The notes below the pieces were generated by a model. The model had not been told where the DNA came from. It worked only from the letters and a program-made list of their open reading frames with translations, and did not search any database. Of a stretch of 64,000 nt of DNA, positions 45,312-56,594 are shown one piece after another. A program made the position numbers and the translations under genes. Numbering within the stretch: position 1 is the stretch's first letter; the number at the start of each line of letters is the position of its first letter. The DNA is from Margaritispora aquatica (lineage: Eukaryota; Ascomycota; Leotiomycetes; Helotiales; Discinellaceae): contig VJWN01000002.1 of the NCBI GenBank assembly GCA_007644065.1, forward strand, positions 756,925 to 820,924. The letters run 5' to 3'.

Positions 45312-45414
45312 CCACAACCACAACCACAACCACAACCACAACCACAACCACAACCACAACCACAACCACAACCACAACCACAACCACAACCACAACCACA
45401 ACCACAACCACAAC
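45312..45414. repeat. (ACAACC)17 hexanucleotide microsatellite
   Basis: About 17 perfect copies of ACAACC over 103 bp. The LW-repeat ORF on the opposite strand is an artefact of the array. It is not the TTAGGG fungal telomere repeat. Confidence 0.97.
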
Positions 45415-45506
45415 ACAAACTCAATCCAACCCAACACAAGCTCAAGATTCCCTACTTTTGGTGATTCTACTATCTTCACCAAGGAAAATCGACTTTATAT
45501 TTCACT

Positions 45507-45530
45507 TACTCACTCACTCACTCACTCACT
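45507..45530. repeat. (ACTC)n microsatellite
   Basis: Six tetranucleotide copies shortly after the ACAACC array. Confidence 0.85.
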
Positions 45531-46091
45531 CGTCTCGTGAACTATGTATGTATGGTGCGGTTAGATTGAGGGAGAGGGGTAGGGAGGGAGGTTATGTGGC
45601 TTTATATAAACTCATATAGGATAAGTAAGTTAAGTAAGTTCCGACACAATCCTCATAAACTCCACCTCCAACTCCAATGCCAGCTGATATCTTATCCTTC
45701 AATTTCTCTCTTCCTCTCTTTATATATAGCCTAGATAATAACCAGAAAACCAAAGGCAACGATGCATGCTTGCTATTTGACTTGATTTGATCTAGTCTAA
45801 ATACCTATACCTAACCATTAGATAGATCATGAAAAATCATCTTGCCTACCACCTGCCTGCCTGCCTGCCTGCTAGTACTAACCCATGACTCCAGAAACAC
45901 AATGGAGAGACGAACAAAAAGGCAATTGAACCTCGCCTTTCTCTCTCTCAAGCTAATCAGAAAAACCTCCATATTGAACGCCATGAGAAGTGGGAGACAA
46001 CTCCTTGTTCTCCCTCGTATCTTTGGTCGCCCTATTCCTCCTCTCTATTCTGGTAGACTTTCCCTGCCTCTAAGAATTTCCTATGCCCAAT

Positions 46092-49010
46092 CTAAAGAAC
46101 CTTCGGCTCAGGATCGACAGGCTTGGTATCAACCTGAACAGGCACATCTGCAACCGCCACCAAATCAGCCGTAATCACAGGCGCGGCGTTCAAAGGTTCC
46201 GCAATCGCTTTAGTCTCCTCATCAGTCTTTAAAATCGCTGCGGTATCGTTCAACGTCGCGGTACTAGTAAGATCAACAAGGTCTTTAGTCTCGATGCCAA
46301 TATCGAGAGGCTTGTCGATGTGAGCGATTGCAGATTGGTCCTCTCTGACCATGGCAGCGAGATCGCTATCTTCCTTTTCGAGAGTAGGGATTTTTTCGGG
46401 GGATTCTTCAACCGGCTTAGAAGACTCAATTTGAGATTCTTCAACTGGTTTAGATGAGTCAATTTGAGATTCTTCAACTGCTTCAGACGAGCCAACTTGA
46501 GTCGCTTCGACGATTTCTGTCGATGATATTCTTTCCTCGAGGCTGGTTGTTGGTATCGGAAGAGCTTCCGTTGGCATCGTAATGGATTCCGTTGGTACGG
46601 AAAGAGAATCCTCTTTCTCAGGAATAGGCTCCTCAAACATACCCTCTTCGACACATTTGCCACCCTCACATATCAGGACTCTCGTCCTTCCATCAGTCCC
46701 AAAGTCCTTGAGCGATGAATTTCGTGCCCTCAACCAAGTACTCTCCTTATCGCTCTTGATCCTTGCAAAAGTGCCTAGACCACCTCTGGGAGATTTTTCA
46801 AACTCCTTTACTTTCATTACACCATTGTCGTCCTTCTCCTCCCCTTGCGCAACGACAACGCCTCGCATGCCAAGCTTGCCTGCAACGACGCTTGGCATGA
46901 AGCTACTGAATAACCAAGGATATTGGAGGATCTCGCTTTCGAAAGCTTCGACTGTTTGACGAGCTTTGGCGCGATAAGTTTCATCACTGAGAAGTGAGGA
47001 GAGGCGGAACAGGTTAGAAGCTGAAGTTCCATTTGTGGATGGATCCGAGGTGTCCATGCCATCTTTTAGACGAAGAATAGTATGTGGTGCACCATATGGT
47101 GTGGCGAAAAATGCTCCTGTTCCATTGGTATCATAGAAATGCGTGATTTGAGATTCTGTGACGGGTTAGTAAAGCAGAATGATCATTGTAAATTCACTAA
47201 CCCTGTAGATCATCGGCCCAGCGAAGCCACTTCTCATCGAAGGTAGCCTCGTATAGGTCAATCAACCCTTCAATGAGGAAGGCATAATCCTCTGCAAATC
47301 CAACAGTATCGCCTCTTGAAGTTCTCCATATCCTGTACAGAGTCTTGGTCTCCTCATCATAAAGCTTCTCCTTGATGAAAGTTGCTGCTTTCAGGGCAGA
47401 GTCAAGAATGATTTTGGATTTCTCTGGATCAAAACCTTTAATGACAGCTGCAGTTCTAGCCAGTGCGCCAATTGCAATACCGTTCCAATTGACAACAATC
47501 TTGTCATCTAGATCCGGTCGGAGTCTCTCCTTTTCTCGATGTGCCAGTAAAGTAGCCTTCCCATCTTTCAGAATCTGGACAATTTCCTCCTCCTTTGAAT
47601 ATCCGAACTCTTTCGTTAAGTCTGAAGGTGTTTTGACAATTGCAAGCACGTTCTGATCGATAAACTCATCGTGTGGGTCCTTCTCAGGGTCGACATTGCC
47701 ATGACTACTGACATTGAAGAATGCAGAAAGAATATTGGCTGCTTGTGGGTCTAAAAGATTTTCCAACTCTCTCTTCGTCCAGACATAAAATGCCCCCTCT
47801 CTCTTCTCGGAATCTCCTCTCCTGAAAAGACTGTCCGCGTCTTCGCTTGAATAAAATCCACCCTCCGGATGCGATAAAGTGGTGGTGAGATATGTCACGA
47901 TATCGTATACCACGCCGAGCATTTCTGGATCCCTGGAAAGAAGGAAGCCATCAAGATAGACATGAATGAGCTGTGCGTTGTCATACAGCATCTTTTCGAA
48001 GTGGGGTAACGACCAGTTTTCAGTAACCGAGTATCTGCTAAAGCCATTTCCAATATGATCATGTATACCACCCCTTGCCATCTTTTGCAATGTCCTTAAA
48101 GCCATACTCTGTGCTACTTGGCAATCTTTCATACCCACCACGTCAATGATCTCTTGTGGGTATTGACCGATCCGGAGAAGAAATGCAAGCTTGCAAGGTG
48201 TAGGAAATTTTGGAGCACCTCCAAACCCACCGTTGGTATTGTCAAAAGTGGATTTAAAGTGAACAACAGCTTCTTCAAGCAACTCAATATCAAGCTCTCC
48301 CCCAACTCCTCCTCTTCCACCGATTGTGCCCTCCGCAGAAAAGCTCCTCAGCTGCTCCAAGATCTTGGCAGACTCTTGACGAGACCGAGCCTCCTGATCT
48401 TTCCAGACTCCACTCAACTTGTCCAGTATAAACGAGAAGTCCATATCATCTGAGAGCACTGTGTTGGAGTTCGGCCCTGGCCAATATGTGCCACCAAATA
48501 CAGGCTCAAGCTCTGGTGTGACGAACACATTCAATGGCCAGCCCCCCGAGCCTGTAGTTGCTTGCACAAAGTTCATATAAATCCGGTCAATATCTGGACG
48601 TTCCTCACGGTCAATCTTGATTGGTATGAAGTCTTCGTTGAGTTTAGCCGCTATGTCTTCGTTTTCGAAGGACTCGCGCTCCATGACATGGCACCCTAAT
48701 CAATTAGCGATTACCTTTAAAATGGAATGAAGTGCTTACAATGACAAGCACTATACCCAATGCTCAAGAAAAGAAGTTTGTTTTCTTTCCGCGCCAGCTC
48801 GATGGCCTCCTCTCCCCACAACTGCCATGCGACAGGATTCTTCTCGTGTGCGCGAACATATGGGCTTTTACTCTCGTTAGCTCTGTTAGTGAGCACAACC
48901 TTCTCCTTCTTCTCTTCCTCCACTGGCTTCTCGCTGCCTGCACTTTCTTTAAGAGCTTTCCCTATGCCATTCGACATACCCTCTGCCCCTCGAAGATGTG
49001 CTGCCATCAT
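46092..49010 (-). CDS. SPATA20/YyaL family: thioredoxin-like (DUF255) plus (alpha/alpha)6 barrel
   Basis: Members have an N-terminal thioredoxin-like domain and a C-terminal six-hairpin glycosidase-like barrel; the true activity is unknown. Three exons (49010-48740, 48695-47202, 47155-46092) give 942 residues. The thioredoxin part shows KSPYVRAHEKNPVAWQLWGE, the C-x-x-C motif ACHWCHVMERESFEN formed across the first splice, and FIPIKIDREERPDIDRIYM with GSGGWPLNVFVTPE. The barrel has GGIHDHIGNGFSRYSV, LPHFEKMLYDNAQL and GGFYSSEDADS. Homologues usually end near residue 730-750; here about 190 extra residues follow, acidic and Ser/Thr/Glu-rich with repeats of EESQIDSSKPV type. The start is the ATG at 49010; no ATG lies upstream in frame. 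Localisation is unclear. Confidence 0.93.
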
Positions 49011-50138
49011 GACCCCGCGGACCCTGTCCTGTTTGTAGAGGAGTGTCGAAGTGTAGAAATGGTTTGAAATCAATGCGCAGTAGCTGTGCAAGTTTGGAGG
49101 ACTTCAAACCCGTGTTCTTCCTGTGGTTTGTACACCTGCTGTGCCTACTCTACTTGCTATATAAAATTGGTGGACAAGGCTGAAAATAGACTGCGGGGTG
49201 CTGAATTTGAACTCGAAGAAGGCCCAGAGACGAATATGAGCAGTTGGATATGATAGCAATCTGAAGTCAGCCGCTTGGTAGGTAGATATGCAAAGCTCCG
49301 TCGAAAGCAGATTGTAAAGTGGTCACAGTCACGGTGAGAAAATGTTGGTAGACTCTTATCATGCTCTTTCTGCTTCCATGTCGTTATCGCGCAACCGAAG
49401 CTAGTGAAGGTGCCCCTCAGCCACAAATAGCCGCATCATTTCCCACATGGATAGACCAAGATCAGCATTCGATCGACTGTCTCATATTCACAACTTCCGA
49501 TTCATGTTTTACATCAAATGCACATCACAGCTAGCTCTTACTTTAAATCAACGACAAGTGCCCAGGTCAGAAACTTTTGTTTTTGTTCCTACAGTATTCA
49601 AAGTAACCTCATTTGCGCCTTTGGTTATTGACCAATCCATCCAGTAACAGAACGATCTTTCCAAGCTCACATACCTCCCAGGTATGCTCCGGATCACCGA
49701 AGGACAAGAACACCGATCTATGCAAAGCCTGACCAGGCTCGATCAAGCAAAGAGAAATTCCTCTAAGCCCATCGAAAAAAACAACTATGTACATTGAAGA
49801 GAAGAATGCCGAGTCAAATGTGTGGGATGAAGTAAAATGGGTTTCATCAACCACAACGAACGATATTCCAAATCTCGTACGCAAATCCAGGAGATAGCGA
49901 AGAGCAAGAGATGATCGTTTATGACCCAGCCAAAGAAGAAAGATCGCAAAGAGATTCGTCACCCTCCAGAGGTGGCAAGAAATCCCGACATGAATAATCG
50001 TTGGTCGTTATGGTGAATGTTTTGGCGAGGGATTTTGAGGCTGCGTCCCAGCACGGCAACCGAATGCCCCCTAAAGTCGTACATGAAAGGAAGAAACGCT
50101 CCCAGAGCCCATAAAGATCGAACCGCGCCAGTAATAGC
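49011..50138. other. intergenic between SPATA20-like and CAP genes
   Basis: About 1.1 kb between two minus-strand genes. An open stretch on the minus strand (49609-49962) lacks recognisable domains and is left out. The region should contain the SPATA20-like promoter and the 3' UTR of the CAP protein. Confidence 0.45.
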
Positions 50139-51266
50139 TTATGAAGTAACGCTAGCCTTGATACCGGCATTGCCAATTGGCTTGGTAACTTGGGTATCAA
50201 ACTCGCCTATGATATTGCCAGTGCTCTGGTAGTTGCTGTGACAAATTAGTACATTGCCAGGATTTCATTACAAATGCACATACCAAACAGTGTACAAGCT
50301 AGCCATGCTGAAGATGGTTCCAGCCTTGCAAGTAACTGTGGCACATCCAACCGTGGTGCTATCCTTCCACAACATGGCTGAGAAATGCAAGAATTCCGGA
50401 CCGCTGATGTTTGGGCTAGCAACGCCATATGGCATGTTGGCAGCCTCGCCATAGTACCATTGGTTAGTAATGGCATCAGCAACGGCACCTTTTGTTGAAG
50501 CTGTCGAGAGATCGGAAGAACCGTATGCTGCAAGGTTTTGTCCATATCCACCACCACCTTGGGTCCTTTAGGAACATTAGTATCGGAACTTACATATCAA
50601 GTGCAGCACAACTTACATGTCATGGGCAAAAACACACTTGTTAGCAGAGGCCAGAGCCCTGGAGGCCAGATCGGTGCTCCAAGACAAAGCATTTGCGGTG
50701 TGGTTAGCGCGATGCTGGTTGTGATGATACAGAGCAGTTCCTTGGTAATCGGATGGCGAAGCAGCAGTAACTGGAGCAGCCACAACCGATGTAGATACCA
50801 CGGCAACTACAGGAGCAGCCGCTGCTGGGGTTTCGACGACGGCAGGTGTGGTTGGAACTGCGGCGACTGGGACAACAACTGCGGCTTGTGTGGTTGGCTC
50901 GGGAGTTGGAGTGGTTGAGGTGCTCTGGGGAACTTGGACGACTGGAGCTGCCTCAATTGTTGGTTCTGGAGCTGGGGGAGTCGAGGTGGTTGATGGTGGG
51001 GGTGGAGCAATCGAGGTCGACACTGGGACTGGAGCCGGGCTTGGGGTATATTCAACCACAACAGTGTTGACAGTCTTCACGGTCTTGACGGTGTGGTGTC
51101 TCTGGGACGAGGATGAGGATGAAGGCTCAGAACCCATGGTAACGGTAACGTAAACGATCTCGGTGGTGATATCATAAACATACTCCTTCTTGTGGAGAGC
51201 CCGGTGAAGTGGGGATGCAACGGACAGGGCCGCGCAAAAGGAAGCCAGAGCGATTGAAGAACGCAT
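50139..51266 (-). CDS. secreted CAP-domain protein (PRY/SCP-TAPS family)
   Basis: Fungal PRY proteins are secreted glycoproteins that bind sterols and fatty acids. Three exons (51266-50617, 50565-50284, 50235-50139) give 342 residues. A signal peptide is evident (MRSSIALASFCAALSVASP). Then come about 160 residues of Pro/Ala/Thr/Val-rich linker, likely O-glycosylated, typical of cell-wall-associated forms. The CAP domain starts at YQGTALYHHNQHRANHTANA and continues LSWSTDLASRALASANKCVF, HDMTQGGGGYGQNLAAYG, the CAP signature FLHFSAMLWKDSTTVGCATV and YTVCNYQSTGNIIGEF. The usual Glu of the GEN motif is Gln here (GQNL), as in many fungal members. The final exon is short and fits only after splicing. 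The upstream region has no close gene. Confidence 0.94.
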
Positions 51267-54200
51267 GTTGAAGATTGTCGGAATTGAAAATTGTTGACAA
51301 GTCTTGAGTTCGTGGGAAGGTTGACGTTATTCGTGAAGTCTCTCAAGTAAACAGATCAATCTCGTGGTGAATGAAGGAATGTATGGAGATTGATTGGGTG
51401 ATTGGCAGCGCTGCTACTTATGATTCTGTCGAAGAATAGTTGTGGGATGTTGGATGTTGGATGTCGAAGGTGAATACGTGAATCTGAAAGATACTGAAGA
51501 GAGTGACAGTAAGTTCAGTGATTTGTGATTTGTGTATTTTGGTTGACGACCTGGTCTCTTTTTGATATTGTTGTTTAAGGAGAGTAATTGCCGCGAGCGA
51601 CGAAGAAGGGGTTGAAATGGTTGGACGAAGGGTGAAGAGGAAAAGAAGGTATTCAGGAAGTACGGAGGAGTCGCAGGAGTTTTGGGTCTGTGGAGGATCT
51701 GGAAGATGTGATGGATTAGGCCAAATTAGGCCTAGTTTTCTACTAGGGTGGGTTCAATTTTGTTTTGCGGGGACGGTTCCTGATGGTTCCTGAGCCAAAA
51801 ATGAGCCAAAATTGGAGCCAAAAAAGGGTCTTCCCAACCTGCCAGTCTGCCACTCTGCCCACTCTGCCCACTCTGGCCATCAACCCCGTCCCTCTGTGAT
51901 CCGTGCCAGGGGTCAAGGTTGCCGCCACTCAATTTGAAACAGGGCTACGATTCCCCTCGTCCCAACTTGTTCTAACTTGTCCCATCCATTTCGAGATTCA
52001 CTTCTGGCACGACTAAAATCATTTCGCAAATCTTTCGAAGGATGATAAATACAATCTTAGATATCCGTCATTTGGTTTGATACCATAGCAACAAGATTAT
52101 TATCATTTTTACCACTTTTCAGCATGAGGATGGTCTGTTTGTTTTGCTGATCTCAATTTATGCCTTGCACATGGGCATGTTCCATTGATTCCTTCTGTGT
52201 AAGGGATACAAAGTACCTCGAGCCTCGAGAGGCAAAGGTCCGATATGTCATCCCTCTCAACACACAGGCTATGGATGTGGAACTGTTGATTTGACTAGAG
52301 TCTCGCAGTGCGTCCGGCAATGCAAACCCCGACTTGCGTTTGTATTCCGTGGAAATGGTACAGCACTACCTCAATTGACGATTAGTGTCTAGTGATCTTG
52401 GGGCAGATACAAGACATGTTAGAAGGCAGCTTGCACCATTTCGGACGAAGGATTGCCGCATAGCGACAAAGCTATTGTTTCTTTGATCTCCCAAGATCTG
52501 GGCGCCCTGGCAATATTCTTGGAAGATGCATTATCGTGTGCTTTGTTTGCGCAAACTTGATCATTGAAACCGACTGGCATCCCCCAGCTCACGACAAATT
52601 GAAAGTTCATTCGAAAAGTGAAAGGGTGAAATAAGCATTGGACAACATGCAGAAACACCAGGTCTTGCCCTGGAACATAGTAGACGAAGCGCAAAGGGCA
52701 TTTATCGAAATGATAGGGAAAAAGGGACGTCAGCCGTCAGGGCACCCGCTCCTTCGGACATTTCTTTGGCGCGGGGTTCTGATTCGAAGATTGCGGGAGG
52801 CGTTTGTCCCAGAAGTCTCAGGAGCCACTTACGAGACTTGATTGGGTCGACTTCAAATTGTCTTTGATTCCTGTTGTCCTGCATGGCATATCTTCACAGC
52901 TCTGGTGTGTGACGGCGTCTTACAAATGCCATTCAAAGGCAGGAAATCTCAGCACCAATTCGAACCCAAACGCCCTTGACTGGCATATCAAAAATAGGGC
53001 TGGACAGTACTGAACACCTACACCAGAAATCGTACATGACCAGAGTCAAGAGCCAGAAGATTGTTTGCCTTCGAGGTCGGAAATTGACTTATTTGCGCAA
53101 GATGAGGCATTCGGCAATTTACAACAACTTCACATCACAGCGGAATTTCAGGAGGCTCCACCCTTGGGATGATCATTGCGGTACCTGCAGCTCAGTGCAG
53201 CCCATTGCAGCACGATCACGCTAATTTGATTCGCACCCCGCTAAATGGACCATGATCCTAGCTGCTGAACGGGGGTCTGTTTCGTACAAAGTCCCGCAAT
53301 TTTGGTGGTCCACAGTTCCCGATTGCTCAGGCCGACCCGTGCTTCGGTTCATCCAGAACTCTTCAGACCGGCATATCACTGCTGTCGTTCATCTCGAAAT
53401 GCAAAACAAAAACTCTAAAATATGGACGTGCGTTTCAACCAGACGACAAATCTTCATCTCTTTCAAAATAGAACTGTGGACGATGTTTAATAAAAGCTGG
53501 TTGAGTTTGTCAACTCATTCATTCAACAGTTGGGGCTAAACAATTAGGGCCAATGTTTTCCGTCCCGTTTCGTCTCAGAACCTCTCATCTTTGCTCGTCC
53601 AAACAGTCATTTGCCAACCCTCAAAGTTGATTGTTGTCGTTTCACTAGTCATACAACGCATCGGCCTCAAGGCATGTATCCATGTTTTGGCTGGAGAATG
53701 ATCTTCCGCTCGATCATCTGCTGATTAACGGCTGGCAGTGGACTTCGAGTGCTCGAAGCACCACCACCTAACTACGTCCCAAGCATTTTCCCATTTTTTC
53801 AAATGCCCCCATCTCGTTATGGAATTTACAATATTTGGCCCAGTCCCGGATTACTCTGGCTCCACCGTTACGGGAAGATTCCAATAATCCAAACTCGTGG
53901 TCGAGTGGTCACACCATGTGCGGAGAAGGTGTTACAGGTGGAAGTATACTACGGCTCCACACTTCGATCACGGGAGGCTGCATGATCTTCATCCTAGAAC
54001 TCCTTCTTTCACTTATAACACGAAGGAAGCCAAATGGGACGTAGTGTATATGTTACCCCACGGTTACAGCAGCTCTTATATAAGCGTTTACATAACAACT
54101 GTTGGCTTGCCACCTGGAGAATGGTGCTTGATCTTCGAGTGCTCACGCATAAGCTCAAGAGAGCAGTGCTGTGTTCCAATGACAACGAACCCATCTGAGC

Positions 54201-54869
54201 CCGTTCAGGCCATACTTTCTCTTTATCGAATGTGTTAGGGACGAAATCGAATCGACGAATACAGTGATCAGGCGGTGGTGTGAAGCACTAGAGTCTTACA
54301 TTAAAATATGCGATGTATTTCGTTATTACCTGCATTTGAATTGAAGTAATACCTTCGAGCTGTCTACATGTCACTCTGCTTATCTTGTTTTACTGTATTC
54401 TTTTGGGGGTAAATCGAGCAATATGAATTTTTAATCATTCTCTCATACAAACACTAGACACACCTTCGAGACAGAACTTGTTTGTTTGATGTCAATATTA
54501 TAATTTTGTCACGTTTTGTGGTAACTGCATAGCTGACTAAGGTGGTACTGTGCTGAATAAGTTGCTGATATACGGGAACCTCTCCCTACCCGAAAAAAGT
54601 AATGTATCGGAATATTGACGGCATTGGATAATAATATAAAGAATATTTCGTGAGACCAAAATAGTAGTGAGATCTTCATCATTTGGTATACAAGATAATA
54701 GCGCCTAGCGAGAAGCTAAAGTCTTGCTTGCAAATGCGATTTTACTCACAAGAAGTTTCTCTTTGCTCCATACCTTTTGAGCACTTACATTCGCTAGGAA
54801 TAGGGGCGACCTCTACCAGCGAGGACCCGGGAGTATGGGCAAATCTCCGTTAGTCTCGTGGATCCAGTC
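51267..54869. other. 3.6-kb gene-free region at the border of the accessory segment
   Basis: The left part should be the CAP gene promoter. The remainder shows only short ORFs without recognisable domains. Base composition becomes AT-richer after about 54.3 kb, ahead of the dynamin pseudogene. Confidence 0.45.
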
Positions 54870-55990
54870 ATGCTGGATAAAATTGACAAAATATTCACTT
54901 GCAATATTGGGGACTATATCGATTTGTCCCAGGTTGTCGTCGTTGGAGACCAATCTAGTGGGAAAAGCTCTGTCTTGGAAGGTTGGGCTCAGCGACTTGC
55001 CATTTTAATGTGATAGTGGGTTATGCACAAGGTTTGCTACACAGACCACTTTTCGCCGCTCAGCAGCAAGAAGAATCGCTGTATCGAGTGTTCCTGCGAA
55101 AGGCTCCAGTGCCGGAGCATATAGAGCATGTACGGGCATGGCCAAAGGATATCGAGATCCTGGATCAACAAGCCTTCGCAGACATCGCATCATGCACGAG
55201 GTGGCTGAATCCTGTTATCAATCCTCTTTTAGATAATGATTTTACTGTACAGGTGCATACAATTATGGGTATATCTAATGAGCCCTCGAAGCGGAAAACT
55301 TTCTCAGACAATGTCTTATATCTCGAGGCTTGGTGACCTGGCGAGGAATGCCTTAGTATCATTGACGTCCCAGGAATCTTCAAGGGAATAAGGTATGAGG
55401 GTACGAGCAAAATAGGCATAGAGATGGTCATAGCCATAGTTTAGGACTATATGGAGAATAGAGATCTTTTATATTCGCTGTTATTCCTGCAAATGTTGAC
55501 ATCGCCACGCAAGAGATCTTGGAGATCGCAGAAGGGGTGGATCCAGAGGGACAGAGAACCCTCGGTGTTTTGACCAAGACTGATCTCGAGGATATGAGCG
55601 CGGAAAGGAAGTGCAGGATCTCATCGAGGGGCGAAGACATCAGTTGGCTCTCAGTGGGCATTTTGTACGGAACCTTGGACAACAAGAATCATTGGACCCA
55701 AAGAGCGACCGGCATGCGCTTGAGAAGGAATTCTTCTCGCACTATTCGCCTTTCAACTTGTTAGGCAAAGACAGAGTTAGGATTCCAGCACGAAAAATTC
55801 GCCGGCATGAGATTCTCACCACCCACACCCTTCGTGAGTTTCTCGGAGTAAGTAAGAAATGTCTGTTTTCTTCGAGCAGGTTAACCACTCCCAGGTCAAA
55901 TTAGAGCTCAACAAAAAACTGAAAACTTGCAGGTCATCGCTTGATAATCTTGGGACGAGCAGAGATACGCTGGCCGAGCAGTCGAAGTAA
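54870..55990 (+). pseudogene. decayed dynamin/Mx-like GTPase
   Basis: Dynamin-family GTPase remnants read in order but in changing frames. First frame: MLDKIDKIFTCNIGDYID then P-loop VVVGDQSSGKSSVLEG. After a shift: CDSGLCTRFATQTTFRRSAA with a TAA just before it. After another shift: EHIEHVRAWPKDIEILDQQA. A TGA interrupts before the GTPase motif LSIIDVPGIFKG. Later: [20 protein letters not shown], the T/NKxD-type [41 protein letters not shown] and, at the end, VKLELNKKLKTCRSSLDNLG up to the stop at 55988-55990. The stalk and GED regions are absent. At least three frame changes and several stops make it non-functional. Filamentous fungi carry families of such Mx-like genes, so this is a lost paralogue. 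Confidence 0.88.
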
Positions 55991-56026
55991 AATGGACCCA
56001 ACAGACCTTTGTGTATGACCCATCTA

Positions 56027-56367
56027 TATATTTTCGCGTACACGATGTGAAAGACTCAGCTAGCGATCACATATGCTAAGCGATATAAGGGGAAATAAAC
56101 GGGGATCTTCTGGCTAACGCGAATAACAAGGAGGTACTTAAGCTAAGCTTTGGGGGCCTCGCTTAAAAGGTACTAAGGCATCATCCTTCTATTAATATGT
56201 TATCAAGCGTCGACCAGAATAAAGACCTCGATCAAGTTGCCAGTATAGCCAGGGCCTGGCTTGATATCCTATGGAACTCCATGTGGCTAATAATATACGA
56301 TAACTTCGACAACCTTAAGACACCTAGCAATCCCGACAGCTCAGCATTCCCAGACCAATCTCTCTAA
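56027..56367 (+). pseudogene. NB-ARC (NLR-type) NTPase fragment
   Basis: A broken piece of a fungal NLR nucleotide-binding domain. The P-loop region reads M-stop-KTQLAITYAKRYKGK, where the Gly codon before Lys-Thr is replaced by TGA (56048-56050). A TAA follows KGK, then TGIFWL, then a shift to ANANNKEVLKLSFGGLA (stop) KVLRHHPSINMLSSVDQNKD. The Walker B-like segment is WLIIYDNFDNLKTPSNPDSS at about 56283-56343. Family members have K-T-Q-L-A and W-L-L-I-x-D-N-x-D at these positions. Upstream effector and downstream TPR/ANK/WD repeat domains are not present. It begins about 40 bp after the dynamin pseudogene. Confidence 0.82.
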
Positions 56368-56594
56368 TGTAGAGCATTAGTCTTCGAAAGATAAACTCGA
56401 TGTAATGATCGCAGAACAATAAATTTGTCCAGTCTAAAGTATAGATAGAAACCCTTCTGGAACTCCAACTACAATGCCGAAATGGGATGCGAGAGTTTTC
56501 AATCCTGGTTCCTGACTTAAGCTCAAACCCATGTATAATTCAGAGTTAGCTAAGTGATGTGGATCTCCAGTCCATTAATGTTTTACACTCGAGT

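Larger units (their letters stand above)
39652..46091. other. 6.4-kb gene-free, repeat-rich region
   Basis: The region lies upstream of the SWIRM gene and downstream of the SPATA20-like gene. No ORF has recognisable domains. Arrays include GGTGA (40081-40137), GGACT-type (about 40655-40712), CCTCC (41781-41804), TCTCGTAG (42390-42450), GAGGGTGTG (42931-42957), GTCGACA-type (43076-43106), ACAACC (45312-45414) and ACTC (45507-45530). A short open stretch at 44635-44755 (starts MTCPIDSTKTVPTSN) could be a fragment of an unrecognised gene, but has no support. The part adjacent to 39652 should be the SWIRM gene promoter and leader. Confidence 0.5.

Noticed and set aside
45285..45482. ORF encoding a Leu-Trp repeat protein
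   Set aside because: It is simply the reverse translation of the ACAACC microsatellite.
49011..49091. Upstream extension of the SPATA20-like protein
   Set aside because: The extension begins with TTG, not ATG, so the ATG at 49010 was used.
49609..49962. 117-residue minus-strand ORF between SPATA20-like and CAP genes
   Set aside because: No recognisable motif and likely part of the CAP gene 3' region or chance.
53749..54238. Overlapping ORFs that looked like a frame-shifted gene
   Set aside because: Translations in all frames gave no family-specific motif, so no pseudogene call was made.
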